Origin: Tupaia tana
Taxonomy: Eukaryota; Chordata; Mammalia; Scandentia; Tupaiidae
NCBI GenBank assembly: GCA_026018925.1
Contig: JAKSZU010000011.1
Location: forward strand, 6,143,985-6,207,984
Reading direction: 5' to 3'
DNA: 64,000 nucleotides
The stretch's first letter is position 1. Every line of letters begins with the position of its first letter. Position numbers and translations under genes: made by a program. The notes under the pieces were generated by a model. That model made no database searches, was not told the DNA's origin, and saw nothing but the letters and a program-made list of their open reading frames with translations. This document shows positions 23,283-34,738 of this stretch, piece by piece.

Positions 23283-23530
23283 AAATCAGTTAGCTTTTGC
23301 TGTGTAACAAACAACCCCAAAACTAGTCTTAGGGTGGCTGGGCTTCCTCTAACTTCCTTTCTGATCTAGGTCAGGTTTGACGGTTTTCTCCAGGGGAGAC
23401 TCCCACATCCGCTTACTGGGATGCCTGGGATAGTTACAATCTCTCTCAATGTTCCCACTCAATATTTGGCAGCTTGCCTGGGCTTTTGTAGGTGATAGGT
23501 CCAAGCAGCAAGATACCAGGCCCTAATGCA
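23283..23530 (-). mobile_element. MLT1-type LTR fragment, antisense fossil
   Basis: CAGTTAGCTTTTGCTGTG, then TAACAAACAACCCCAAAAC and CTGGGCTTCC, reads like the reversed 3' end of an MLT1 LTR. The rest is diverged. Confidence 0.5.
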
Positions 23531-23664
23531 GAAAGACTTTAGAGCTTCTGTTTGTGTCACATTGTTAATGTCACATTTGCCAAAAGAGGTCCCATGGCCA
23601 GGTGAAGATTGAAAGAATAGAGGGATAGACTACATCTGTTAGTCTTATTATTGTTTATTATTTT

Positions 23665-23713
23665 TTGTTTTAGTTTTTGATATAGGATGCATGTGCTCAC
23701 CAGAAAGAGAAAG

Positions 23714-23751
<38 letters not shown>

Positions 23752-23805
23752 ATCCCCCAGAGTGATGGCCACACTTTAATCCATTCTCCTCCAGTCTCGG
23801 GATTT

Positions 23806-23842
<37 letters not shown>

Positions 23843-23849
23843 CCAGCAT
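23665..23849 (-). mobile_element. Long tRNA-SINE, antisense, left part of a split copy
   Basis: GATATAGGATGCATGTGCTCACC then GA and CA microsatellites. It continues at 24081-24153 after a younger SINE. Confidence 0.75.
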
Positions 23850-24080
23850 GACTTTTTTTTTAAGAGAGATATTTTTGTCATTAGGCGTGTGCGCCTACCA
23901 GAAAGACAGAGAGAGAGTGATAAATCATCCTGGGAGGATTGTCACACCACAGTCTCCTCTCAGGATATTGGGCATGCACACACACATGCCCAGTGTGAGT
24001 TTTAAGCCACTGGGTCCGGGATTCAAATTGGTCAGCTACATGGGAGTCCAGTGTTGTAACCATTACACCATCTGCTGGTC
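23850..24080 (-). mobile_element. Long tRNA-SINE, antisense, inserted in another SINE
   Basis: A T-run, TCATTAGGCGTGTGCGCC, and CATCTGCTGGTCC at the head side. Confidence 0.85.
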
Positions 24081-24153
24081 CACCATCCACCAAGTCTGAC
24101 CATAGCTGGTCATGTGGGATTCAGCACCGTAATCCCTATGCCACCTGCTGGCC
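24081..24153 (-). mobile_element. tRNA-SINE head, right part of the split copy
   Basis: GACCATAGCTGGTCATGTGGG to CACCTGCTGGCCC. Confidence 0.7.
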
Positions 24154-24169
24154 CTGCACCTGTTATTTT

Positions 24170-24412
24170 ATTTTTTTTTAATATTTTCTATTCTATTTTA
24201 GTTTGTTAATTTAGAGGAACAGAAACACACAGAGAGAGATTCCTGACAGGTTCTTCACACTGTTATTCCCACTCTGCCACAGTCCTCCAGCCAACCTGCG
24301 TCATAGGCGCACCTGATGTGCTCACATTGACTCAGGATCCAAAATCTAGGCCTTCCAGTATGGCTCCAGTTTTGTATACCAGCACCACCTCCTGTGCCAC
24401 TGTAGCGGGGCC
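24170..24412 (-). mobile_element. Old tRNA-SINE (third architecture), antisense
   Basis: T-rich start, GAGAGAGATTCCTGACAGG, CTTCCAGTATGGCTCC. Confidence 0.6.
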
Positions 24413-24579
24413 TGGGTTCCACCTCTTGATAGAGGGAACAGAAAAGCTACACTGGAAGGGGGCACGCCCGCAGGGATGGAACATTTGCGGCGTTGAAGAG
24501 GCTGAGTGATATCATTTGCTCCTGGCCCACAGTCACTGCTCTATAAATATATATTGAATAAATGTTGAGGGTTTTTATT

Positions 24580-24806
24580 TGTGGTTTTTTTTTTTTTTGA
24601 CATTTATTTCTTTTGAGAGAGAGAGAGAAAGAGAGAGAGACCTCCCAATAAGGTCTTCACACTGTGATCCAGCCAGCCAGGATCATGGGTACACGCATCA
24701 CCCAGCATGACAGGGAGATGGAAACCTCAGGACACAAACCTGGGACCTTCCCGTGTGGCCCCAGCATGGCCAAGTGTTGTATTACAGCTGTGCCACCAGG
24801 TCTGGC
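24580..24806 (-). mobile_element. Old tRNA-SINE (third architecture), antisense
   Basis: TTTCTTTTGAGAGAGAGAG, CACTGTGATCCAGCCAGCC and GTGCCACCAGGTCTGGCC. Confidence 0.7.
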
Positions 24807-25186
24807 CTAAATAAATATTGTTTTCAGAGCCTTTCAGTTTTTCTTCCCCTCACATAGTTGAGGCTAAGATGTTCTCTCAGAGTTTGTTTCTGACTGTGGG
24901 TAACTTTGAATGCCAAAAACACTTAGTCATTCTCTGTTTACCCTCTCATCATGGAAGAAGTCAGCAAAGTCCAGTGACCTTAGGAACTGTATGGCTTTTG
25001 TTTCCTTCATGGAAGAAACTACTGGTTGAACAGGGAACTGGTCCTTCAGTGTGCACTTGTTAAGATGAGACCAGGCAACTTCAGCTCTATCCAGGTATTT
25101 ATTAACAAGTCACATCGTGTGCTAAGATCAGAGGAAGGGTTGGTAATCAGATGCAGAAATTCTATGAAAAATGGCTCCTTCATGGG

Positions 25187-25413
25187 AGCCAGATGGAGGC
25201 ACAGCAGTAAAACACAGTCCTCTGAGAGGCTGACCCACATGGGAAGCCTCCAGGTTCATGTCCAGAGCTCTCTCTGAGTGTTCTGGGTATGTGCCCATTA
25301 TCCTGGCTGGGGCTGGGAATTGGGCATGGCATTAGGATCCTGGTGGGAGTGCCTGTTTCTGTCTCTCTCACTCATGGAAAAATAAAATAAAATAAACATT
25401 ACATAAAACAAAA
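25187..25413 (+). mobile_element. Old tRNA-SINE (third architecture), sense
   Basis: GGAGCCAGATGGAGGCACAG head and an AAATAAAATAAAATAAAC tail. Confidence 0.65.
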
Positions 25414-25416
25414 CGA

Positions 25417-25646
25417 AGGCCCAGCCTCTGTTGCATAGTCAGTATCATGCTAGAATATGACTGGAAGCCACATGCCAACCATAGTTTGAGTCCCCAGCCC
25501 AGTTCGCCTAAAAACATGCCAGGCTCCTCATGTGTGTATGCCTAGGATCCTGACTGACTTGGGGACTAGGGGAAGGAGACCACAGCATGACTGAGCCCTG
25601 TGGACAGCATGATTGAGCCCTGTGGAGGGTGCTTCTCTTTTTCTTG

Positions 25647-25649
<3 letters not shown>
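25417..25649 (+). mobile_element. tRNA-SINE, sense, with internal 22-bp tandem duplication
   Basis: GGCCCAGCCTCTGTTGC head and AGTTTGAGTCCCC B box. AGCATGAYTGAGCCCTGTGGA occurs twice in tandem near 25584-25627. It ends at a CA microsatellite. Confidence 0.7.

Positions 25650-25684
<35 letters not shown>
25648..25684 (+). repeat. CA microsatellite
   Basis: About 18 CA units in a SINE tail region. Confidence 0.97.
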
Positions 25685-25688
<4 letters not shown>

Positions 25689-25689
25689 A

Positions 25690-26589
25690 TTTTCTTTTTC
25701 TTTTTTCTTTTTTAAAAGAAAGAGAAATGGTTCCCTTGGTCCCCAGAGTGGGACACACCCAGGGTGTCCTGTCTGAAGGTAGGGCTCTCTGAATAGCCAC
25801 CAGGCACACACACGGGTCTATATACGTGGTCGCTGTCTGCCATAGCTCCACGGCTGAGTCATTCATGTGCTCAGCCTTATAACTGGTCACCTTTAGCTTG
25901 ATGGCACAGGGTTTCTCTCTAGAAGGCGTTCTAGCTGGGTCCTATTGCTGGCAATTCATGCCAGTGTTCTCTGGAAGGAATCTTCAGCTGAGTTATTTGA
26001 GGAAGCTGGGACGGCTGTGTGATGACACCCCCAGGAAGCTTCTGTGTCTCCGGAGGATTTCCTGTCCTCTGGGCAGGCACGAATACCAGGGCACGGGGTT
26101 TCTGTGCCTCAGCTCTAGTATCCCTTCGGGACGCATCTCTCTCTGCTCATATGCAGGAATTCATTCAAGGGACTTAGAGGGCTGATGGAGGAAAAAGATA
26201 CAAAAGGCAGCAGAATTTAACAGGCTTCATTGGTGGTGCTTAAATGGATTACAAGAGCGGGGGATCCCTCACAGCAGATTCTCCCCAGGGCTGGAGGCTG
26301 AGGCCGTGGCACTAGGCCACTATCTGGAAAGAGAGGAGGAAGAGGAAAGCCCGGGCGTGGGAGAGGCAGGGTCTGAGAGGGGCTAGTGTACAGATGATGT
26401 CAGTCTTGCTCAGCTGCACCATTGGGAGGGTAGGAGAGACCCCTGGAGGGCTAGTCAGCTTGGGGTCTTCTAACCACAGGCCTCTGTATTACTCATGGCC
26501 AGCAGGATGAGGGGTGAGGCTTCACGGGGTGTACGGAGCAGGAAGACTCCGGATGGCTAAAATCCACTTACTGAGTTGCGTGTTCAAGT
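25690..26589. other. Intergenic, nothing recognised
   Basis: GC-moderate block; possibly an old LTR-like sequence near 26200-26550, but not assignable. Confidence 0.4.
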
Positions 26590-26790
26590 TGAATGATCTC
26601 TTTCATGAGTGATCAAGGGAAACAGGGAGAGAATCTCCTGTAGGCTTCTGATGCCATCCGTGATCCACCCCCAGGCTCAGCCAGCCCTGATTATGGCCGT
26701 GTCACGTGCTCGTTATATCAGGGAGGTCTCTGGACATGAACCCCAAACCCTCTCAAGTGGATCAGTCTCATGCCACTGTTCCGCCCAACT
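26590..26790 (-). mobile_element. Old tRNA-SINE (third architecture), antisense
   Basis: CCACCCCCAGGCTCAGCCAGCC and GGACATGAACCCCAAACCCTC match the copy at 29935-30147. Confidence 0.55.
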
Positions 26791-26794
26791 CCTA

Positions 26795-27062
26795 AACTAT
26801 TTGTTTTCATTTACCAGACGGCGTGTGTACTTGCCAGAGAGAGACAGAGGGACACTGAGAGTGAAAGGGAGAAAGCACTCCCCGGTGAGTCACGGGGCGT
26901 GGTCATGCTGTAGTTTCTTCTCCATTTCTCTATCCATTGAGGTTCGGGGCTTGTACCTCCACATATCTGGTGTGCTTTTCAGGCTGCTGCAGCCGATATT
27001 CCAACTGCAGTGGGCCATGTGGGACTCAGATCCCCTAACCACTAGGCTTCAGGGTCAGCTCC
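26795..27062 (-). mobile_element. Long tRNA-SINE, antisense, old
   Basis: CAGACGGCGTGTGTACTTGCC and GTGGGCCATGTGGGACTCAG. Confidence 0.75.
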
Positions 27063-27524
27063 TCTGAACCACTTTTTAAATACATATATATGTAAAAATT
27101 TGGATTTGAAGCCAAGTGGGCATTTGAGCTACCAGGCCTTATGCCGCAGCGAAGGAATGCACAGTCTAGAGGCCAACACCCAGAGGCCATCTTTGGCTCC
27201 CTTGACTAATGCCTGAACAGGGTTCTGTGGAGTTCTTCCAAAGACCATGACAAGGCCACCTTCTGTGCTGAAACACTGTGTTCTTCCCCCAAAGGGGGGA
27301 AAAGTATGAAAAGGGGGAGCTTAAGTGGCCTTGGGAACAACGCAGCTCTGTCTGGGAGCACAGCCTGACCTCAGACCGCATCCACCCAACTCCTCACTGG
27401 GAGTCACAGCAGCAAGTTCCTTGGGGTTTCTCCTCCTTGATGGCCTCCATGGATGCTTCTGTTTCCGGTTTGTGGAAAGGCCTGGGGTGCTCAGCCTATG
27501 ACTCCTACCTTAAGATTTGTGGTT

Positions 27525-27780
27525 TTGTTTTTTATTTCTTTGTTTTGCTTTAGAAGTTTTTGTGTGCTTGCTGAGCAAGAGACACACAGACAGTGAGAGG
27601 GAAAGTAAGAAATCACCCTCTAGGGAAAATGGTCACACTGCAATCTCTTCTCCTCCTGGGACCTTGGACATGCACACACATGCACTTGGTATAATTTTCA
27701 AGCCACTGGGTCCAGGACTTGAACAGTGGTTGGCCATGTGGAAGTCCAGCAATGTAACTGCTATGCCATCTGCTGGCCCA
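27525..27780 (-). mobile_element. Long tRNA-SINE, antisense, old
   Basis: TTTTGTGTGCTTGCTGAGC to GCCATCTGCTGGCCC. Confidence 0.8.
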
Positions 27781-29019
27781 TTTTTTTCTTTCTTTTTAAA
27801 TTTTTTAAAAATTTTCTGAAATGACAATAGTCAGTTTGCCTCCATTGATGGAGACTAGAATGTCAACACTGGAGCGGATCATGTATCCTAGTGTTTCCAA
27901 CAGAGTGGTCCATGAAACCTAAGTCTTGGAGATAACCTGGAATAAAACCTCTTTTGTCCAGTAAATTTAGAAAATGCTTTGTAGTCTAGTTCCCTCCTGG
28001 GGATTCAGAAGACACAGTTGTGTGTTAGATAATCCAAGCTTGTACAGTGGTAGGGCAGGAGAGTGTGTCCTGTCCAGTATCCCCCAAGAGAACCTCCTGA
28101 AAGTACCTTGCAGGGGTAGAAAATGCAGAAGAGCCCTGAAGTCTCAATAACTGAGAGAGTCACAAGATAGTGGAACTCGGATATTGACATTTTTATTTCA
28201 TTATGGTTGCATACCGTGAAGCTGGAACATGCAAGATAGGGAGAGAGAGAGATAAGGGGGAAAGAGAGGGAAAAGTTGAGATTCTGAGAAAGAAGACAGT
28301 GTGGTCAGTGACAGACCATTGGCAACCATGCAGGACTTTTCCTCATGTTCAAATTGACCATCATTTTTGGTATACTTTTACTCAACTACATGTCTGACCA
28401 CACTTCTGCTATGAGTTGCTGGGATTCTCACTTGGTGTCACATGTATATACCAGTGAACTGTTGGCTTATTCAGGGTCCCTCAAGAATGAAAAAGGTCCA
28501 GTCCACTTCATTTTTTCTTTTAAAATTTTTTTCTTAGTCTCCTGATGTAATGAAATAAGTACAAAATAAGGTTATCAAACTCAGTCCACATTATAAGAAT
28601 GCACAGTTCAGTCAACATGGCCATACTACCTCTGTGCCTGGATGTGAGACTCCATTTAGAGACAGTGGTAAAACTGCAACGAGGTCTGGCCCTTGGCCCT
28701 CCTGGCCCCTCCCTGGGATATTCCCAGTGTCCATTTCCTTCACATAAGCCACAAAGTCACAGACTTACTATGGAGGCATGAGGCTGAGACGTGTCATTGC
28801 AGAGAGCCCTGCTGTGTGTTCCACGCCATACAAAGTTATTTTTCCCATTTCACAATGTGCTAGAGTTTAAAAGCACAGTGTTGAAAGAATTCTATTGGAT
28901 TGCATTTGCTAAGCTTTGCAGTCTTTCAGGTTTTGCTTTCATTTTTGTCACAGCAGAACTCTAAAGCATACACTGGATAGAGCCTAGTGGTTAAGAATGT
29001 GAGGTCTTTTGGCGTTTGA
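27781..29019. other. Intergenic, nothing recognised
   Basis: Non-repeat block without SINE. No exon seen. Confidence 0.45.
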
Positions 29020-29400
29020 TAGAAAGTAGATGAATATGGAAGATTTATCCTTGAGTGAAGCAAGTCAGACTATGAAAGAGAAACATTGTATGTCTCCGCT
29101 TAATATATGCTGTCACAGTCTACAGTAGAGACTGGAAGATTGGAGGGCAAAAAAGCACTGAAAAGAGTTATGGACACTGGAGACAGTGTGGGAGGAGGGC
29201 AGGAGAAAAGGAGAGTGTAGGGAAGGAAATTAGGGTGGAGAATAGAAAAGTAAGACATTTGTGGGACACAGAAATGGTTTATTACCTGTTGATGGTAACA
29301 TGTATAGTATTCTCAACTGGACTGGTCTGAGGTATATTGCATGTTGGGTAAATTCTCTCTACAAGCTAAATGATACATAGTGATTAAATGTATTTAAAAA
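29020..29400 (+). mobile_element. Possible L1 3'-end fragment, diverged
   Basis: GATGAATATGGAAGATTTATCC, GAGTGAAGCAAGTCAGACTATG and CATTGTATGTCTCCGCTTA recall the end of L1 ORF2/3'UTR. Identity is low. Confidence 0.4.
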
Positions 29401-29429
29401 AAATGAGAAAACATGCGGTCTTGGCTTTA

Positions 29430-29575
29430 GATGGTGAAAGTTTACATTTTGACCCCACCATTTGCCAGTTATGTATGTACCCAGGGGTCATAGAAGTTCT
29501 CTCCCCGTGAGATTGTTGTAGTTATTACGTGAGAGGGTTTAGTGCAGAGCATGGTACAGAGAAAAGGCTCTTAAA
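29430..29575 (-). mobile_element. MIR, antisense
   Basis: CATTTGCCAGTTATGT, GAGATTGTTGTAGTTATTACG and TTAGTGCAGAGCATGG follow MIR in reverse. Confidence 0.6.
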
Positions 29576-29599
29576 TTATAAATTATAGGTATAGCATTT

Positions 29600-29857
29600 T
29601 TTTTTGGAGAGGTTTTTGCTATAGGGCACATGCACTCGCCAGACAGACAGAGAGAAACAGAGAGACAGAAAGCGAGAAATCACCCCCCAGGGGGGATAGC
29701 CACGCTGCAATCGCTTCTCCTCCATTCTCCTCTCAGGATCTTGGGCACGCATGCACACGTGCCTGGTGTGAGTTTTAAGCCACCGGGTCTGGGACTCGAA
29801 CCGCAGTCGACTACGTGGGAGTCCAGTGACATAACCATAACGCTAACTGCTGGTTCC
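29600..29857 (-). mobile_element. Long tRNA-SINE, antisense, young
   Basis: CpG-rich. Target duplication GGTATAGCATTTT at 29588-29600 and 29858-29870. Confidence 0.93.
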
Positions 29858-29934
29858 GGTATAGCATTTTGTAACTATACATCATGCAAACATGTCCTCA
29901 TTTCCTTTCATGTTCATAATTGATTTTTTAACAA

Positions 29935-30147
29935 AGGTATTTATTCCAAGAGTGAGAGAGATGAAGACAGACACACAACACTCCTGACTGGGTCTGGATG
30001 ACATGATCCACCCCCAGCCTCAGCCAGCCCTGGGGGTGCACACAGGTGCCTGATGAGCAAGGGAGGCCTCCAGCTGTGAACTGGCAACCCTCTCACATGG
30101 TCTGCCTCACAGAGCACCACACTCCACTGTCATACCACCAGCCAGCC
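29935..30147 (-). mobile_element. Old tRNA-SINE (third architecture), antisense
   Basis: GGTATTTATTCCAAGAGTGAG, CCACCCCCAGCCTCAGCC and CACCAGCCAGCCCC. Confidence 0.65.
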
Positions 30148-30714
30148 CCTAATATTTCATCTTATACTGCACCAAAATTTCCCCAGTCATTCCCCTAATG
30201 TATGAGATTTAGGATGTTCACATTTTCTTCCATTATTAAAAGTGCTTCAATAATAACTTCCTAGCCATTTATTTATTTTTTTTGGCAGTCACAACTGTTT
30301 TAAGATAAATGTCTAGAATTTTAATTTCTGAGCCCAAATTTTTGAGGTCATCACCACATTAGGCCCAAGTTTACCACCAACGTTCTCTGGATCAGATATT
30401 TCTTTAACAATGAAGAGTGAAAATTCTTGAAGCTTTGCCCAGTTTTCCCTTGAACTTCTCACAAGGGTTTGACCTTTGTGAACTTCCCTGGGTTAGCCGA
30501 AGTTTCACACTCAATAAGTGGTTCAGGGACTCAGAGATGAAGAAAACATCTGCCCTCAAGTTCATTTCAAGTGTAACTTGCTGTTCCTCAAGTTCAGAGG
30601 TGCACACGGAATGGGGACCATGGTGAATTGTGGGGGTCGTCCTCCCACGTTCCCACCCATGACTTTTTGTGTTCATCTCATTCTTCTTGTTGGAGATTTA
30701 AAAATAAAAAATTA

Positions 30715-30840
30715 CATTTAATCATTGTACATCTTTGCAGTGTACAATATGGTTTTTCAAAGCATACACGCATTACATGTTAATCAAGTTATTACCATAT
30801 ACATCATCTTCAACAGACAATTTTCCATTCTTTGGTTTGT
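30715..30840 (-). mobile_element. Possible old L1 fragment
   Basis: GTGTACAATATGGTTTTTC followed by TACATGTTAATCAAGTTATTACC resembles a common old L1-derived motif. It is weak. Confidence 0.3.
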
Positions 30841-31566
30841 GAATTTTTTTTTTTCCTGAAGATTCATGCCCCATTTCTTGATATGGCCTCGTCTGTAAGA
30901 ATCAAGCATTCCACTGGGTTATAGTGGCCTTTCCTGTCCACCTCCCTCAACAAGGACAAGCTCTCACATAAAGACCAGGCCTCCTTCGTTGCTATTGCCT
31001 GGTTTGCAGAAGCCTAGAAAATTCATTCTTCCTCTCCTAGTCCATCTGGTCCTACGTGACTAGGTTACTCTGCACCTTACCCTGCTGGAGCAGAATCATG
31101 TCGCTCAGGAGTAAATCTCTCAGAGAAGCTTCAGGCACAGATCCACTTCTGAGCCTCTCTTGCTGAAATTGCTCCTGAATCCCTTCTCTGCTGGCTCATG
31201 AGATGTAAGAGAAAAGCCTGCTTTCTCTCTCTCCACTTGTATCTGTGGAATCTGGCTTCCCTAAGCAACACTGCATTTGGGAACAAAGAGTCCTTTGTAT
31301 TTATATTGTTTGGCTGCCACAATGTAATTATTCTGTGCTTTTTCTCTCCCACAGGTGAAGGAGCTACAGATGCAATGCACCCTGAGATACATGTGTGGAT
31401 GTCATTTAGGGACTAGCCCTGTGCCAAGCTGAAGTTGTGGTGTGTCTTTAGGCTGCTATGTATCTTCTGGAGAATGTCAGTATTCTAGGGCTTTGGATGT
31501 GACATCATTTCAGACATGTCTATTTATAGAGAGGTCTGCCCAGGAAGTCAAAGTGGCTCCTGACAT
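30841..31566. other. Intergenic, nothing recognised
   Basis: Ends against the polypyrimidine tract. No gene recognised. Confidence 0.45.
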
Positions 31567-31712
31567 TGTTCCTTTCTTTTTCCATCCTCCTCCTCTTTCC
31601 TTTCCTCTCCCTATTCTTTTTTCTCTCCTTCTCTCTCTCCTTCCCTTCTTTCATCTCTTCCTTTCTTCCTTTCTTATTTTCCTCTGCCTTCCTCCACCCC
31701 CTTGCTCTTCTA
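31567..31712 (+). repeat. Polypyrimidine tract
   Basis: Nearly all C/T over about 145 bp, with only a few purines. Confidence 0.9.
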
Positions 31713-32024
31713 ATGGGCTGTTCTCACCCAATCTCAGAACAGTCTAGATGAGTCTGGATGAGGTCAGTAGCCTGACTTTTCAGGACCCTTTCAGGACAGC
31801 TGTGTCCAGACCTGGCCAAGAACTCCCACGCAGGTGCTGGCTGCAATGAAACAGGAAAGACTTCATATTCAGTGGAGACACTGTCCGTATTGGCTGAGTG
31901 CCTGCTGTGACAGACTCTCCCCTGACAATTTCATCACCGGGACAGATGCCGAGCTCAGACGCACCTCTGTTTTCTTCTTCGGGGAGCCTGCATAATGGAA
32001 AAAAAAAAAAAAATGACAGGTTAG

Positions 32025-32158
32025 GAATCAGAGGAACAAGTTCCAAGTTTCAGCCCTGGCCTTCCCTCGCTGGTCCCTGAAGGAAACGTGGTTAAGTTAG
32101 CCAGCCCTCAGTTTCTTCATGTGGAAAATGGTTATAACAAGTCCCTGTTACTAGACAC
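32025..32158 (-). mobile_element. MIR, antisense
   Basis: CCCTCAGTTTCTTCATGTGG and AAAATGGTTATAACAAG match the reversed MIR core. Confidence 0.6.
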
Positions 32159-32716
32159 AACAGGATTTTATTAGTGAACAAGCGGAAAGGACTTCCTCTG
32201 CCTTCCAGAGCCTGCTTGGATTCAACTGCGGTGGCCGACAGTGACAGTGTCATGGAATCCCACGGTCACCCAAGCCAGCACTGTGCCCCATGGGTGTGTG
32301 TGACACAGGCTCCTTGTAGGAGCACAGGGTCACCCAGCAGGATGAGGCAGGATGCGCAAAGGTGGTACCCACGTGACCGGACAGTCAGTGGATATTTTAT
32401 GACACTTCTGGAGGCCTTTTGAAGACGGAAAAATGTGAATGCCTAAATATGTGTAATGTGTCTGTGTGGCTCGTGGAATGAAATGGAGTTCTGTGTCTTG
32501 GAAGCACAATGACAAATGCATAGACATGCTAGAAACGTGCCAGGCATGGTGAGGAGCACAGAGGGTTGCAAGGAGCCAGGGCGGAGCAGAGGCCCTGCAG
32601 CCACAACGCCCGGTGTGGACCTCTCTGGCCTCTTGTTTCCTTGTGCTGTGCCTTGAGAAGACCCTCGACACCTTTCCAGGCCTCAGTTTTCCTCTCTTAC
32701 TAAAGAGGACCCGGCA

Positions 32717-32873
32717 GCTGAAAACTCGTGCTGGGTGCATGTGTGTGAGCCCAAAATCCCTAGAGAAGACTAGAGGAAGAGAAATTGCAGCATGGCCATC
32801 CCCCTGGGGGTGATTTCTCGGTTTCTGTCTCTCTGACTCTCCAGCGAGCACACCCACCCTACAGAGAAAAGCT
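32717..32873 (+). mobile_element. Long tRNA-SINE body, sense, head missing
   Basis: GAAAACTCGTGCTGGGTGC to CACCCTACAGAGAAAAGC. Confidence 0.75.
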
Positions 32874-32908
32874 CAGGGGTTGGAACGAGCCAGTCTGATG
32901 TCTGATGT

Positions 32909-32910
<2 letters not shown>

Positions 32911-32977
<67 letters not shown>

Positions 32978-33188
32978 GAGAGAGAGAAACAGACAGAAGT
33001 CTCCTTCGATTCTCCTCTGGTGGTCCACATAGGGGAGCTAGGTACCAATGCACATAGTTTTCTAAAACTCCCAAGGTAGCTCAGCCCCCTTTCTGGGTGT
33101 CCTCATGATCCATGATGACCAGGGCTTCTGTCCGTCAGATCAGGCCTAGGCCTGCAGACATCTGAGAAGAGTTTCTGAATCCAAGTGC
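32911..33188 (+). repeat. Left arm of an inverted repeat
   Basis: It pairs with 33685-33979 with no gap across the non-satellite part (33001-33188 against 33685-33872). Five mismatches are seen over about 220 bp, all transitions. The outer end is a GT then GA microsatellite. Confidence 0.95.
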
Positions 33189-33684
33189 AATCCCAGTTTT
33201 CGTTTTCCCTGTCTATTAAATGGAGAGGTAATTGATGGCGGTAATAGCTAAGTGACTTGGTGAGTATTCTGTGATTACTGTGGCAAGTGGTATATTTTCC
33301 ATGGCCTTGAAAACACATTGCTCAATGCAGATGCCTGAGACCGAGGTCCCCTTTGGTCAAGGAGAGGATTGCTAGAAGAGGGGGAGAGAGAACCAGGAAG
33401 GCATTTCTTTGGTTGGCTTTGGGAACCAGAGAGGTGGAGACAAATGTGTTGGATGGGGTCAGTGGAATGCAGCGGTGACCAGCTCGGTGACAGCAGCCAG
33501 CCAGCAGGTCCTCCAGGGCTTGGTGGCTGGGTCTGAGGGGACCAAGAGACATGAGGCTGGGACAGCAGGTCCTGGGACATGGAACGCGTGGAAGGAGGAG
33601 GGGCTGGTTCAGCAGATGGGCCCTGCCCAGCCAGAAGGGAGATCTTGCTCCCTAGGCCCCCCATCCTCCTCCTCTGAATTCTTC
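33189..33684. other. Spacer of the inverted repeat
   Basis: 496 bp of GC-rich single-copy-looking DNA. No gene recognised. Confidence 0.6.
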
Positions 33685-33905
33685 GCGCTTGGATTCAAAA
33701 ACTCTTCTCAGATGTCTGCAGGCCTAGGCCTGATCTGACGGACAGAAGCCCTGGTCATCATGGATCATGAGGGCACCCAGAAAGGGGGCTGAGCTATCTT
33801 GGGAGTTTTAGAAAACCATGTGCATTGGTACCTAGCTCCCCTATGTGGACCACCAGAGGAGAATCGAAGGAGACTTCTGTCTGTTTCTCTCTCTCCTCTC
33901 TCCCT

Positions 33906-33976
<71 letters not shown>

Positions 33977-33979
33977 ACT
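33685..33979 (-). repeat. Right arm of an inverted repeat
   Basis: Reverse complement of 32911-33188. The outer end is a CT then CA microsatellite, mirroring the left arm but of different length. Confidence 0.95.
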
Positions 33980-34164
33980 TATTCTGCCAGGTAAGACTGA
34001 ACTATAACTTGTGTAATCCTATAGCCTATCTCAACCTAGATTCCACAACAAAAGGGAGCTGGAAGGAAATTGGGGATGACTTGACTCTGAATAACCTGGT
34101 TAGAGAACAAAACATCCAGAGGAAGAGGTACATCAAGAGTTAGCCGTACCTGAGCCCCATCCCA

Positions 34165-34262
34165 GACCACCTGAGCCAGTTTATTTGGGCACTGGTCCGG
34201 ATCCAGCCATTCACAACACTTCCAGGTGATTCTGTGGGGCAGTCAGACTAAGAACCACTGCT
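34165..34262 (+). mobile_element. MER5A/B-like hAT-Charlie relic
   Basis: CACTTCCAGGTGATTCTGTGG and the terminal AGACTAAGAACCACTG match the right end of MER5. Confidence 0.65.
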
Positions 34263-34465
34263 GGGGAAATAACAATGACTTCAGCAGAGTGAGAAAGGTG
34301 AAGTTGTTTCCACTGGCCTGGAAAGATGTGGCTATGACAGAACAGGGGAGAGGGCCACTGAGACCCCCTTTTGGTGAGGAGGTCAGCAAAACATGATATT
34401 TCTACAGCAGAGACACTATCGAGGCTACAGATTGGGGACCTTTGATGTAAGAAGTGGGGAAACTG

Positions 34466-34721
34466 GAACCAGCAGTTGGTGTAATGGCTATGTCACTGGA
34501 CTCCCATGTAGTCGATTGCAGCTCGAGTCCCATACCCAGTGACTTAAACTCACAACACTTTCAGGTGTGTGCGCTTGTGTGCCTAGGATCCAGAGAGGAG
34601 AATGGAGGAGAAGGGATTGTGGCATGGCCATTCCCCCTGGAGGGTGATTTCTCTTCTCTTTCTATCTCTCTGTCTCTCTTTGTCTTTCTGGCAAGTGCAC
34701 ACACCCTACAGCAAGAAAAAA
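34466..34721 (+). mobile_element. Long tRNA-SINE, sense
   Basis: GAACCAGCAGTTGGTG head. Target duplication AAGAAGTGGGGAAACTG at 34449-34465 and 34722-34738. Confidence 0.93.
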
Positions 34722-34738
34722 AAGAAGTGGGGAAACTG

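Noticed and set aside
31330-31400. Exon-like start after CTCTCCCACAG
   Set aside because: A lone acceptor-like string without an open frame or partner donor.
32330-32857. 175-codon minus frame
   Set aside because: Runs through a SINE body and unrelated DNA; no protein-like domain.
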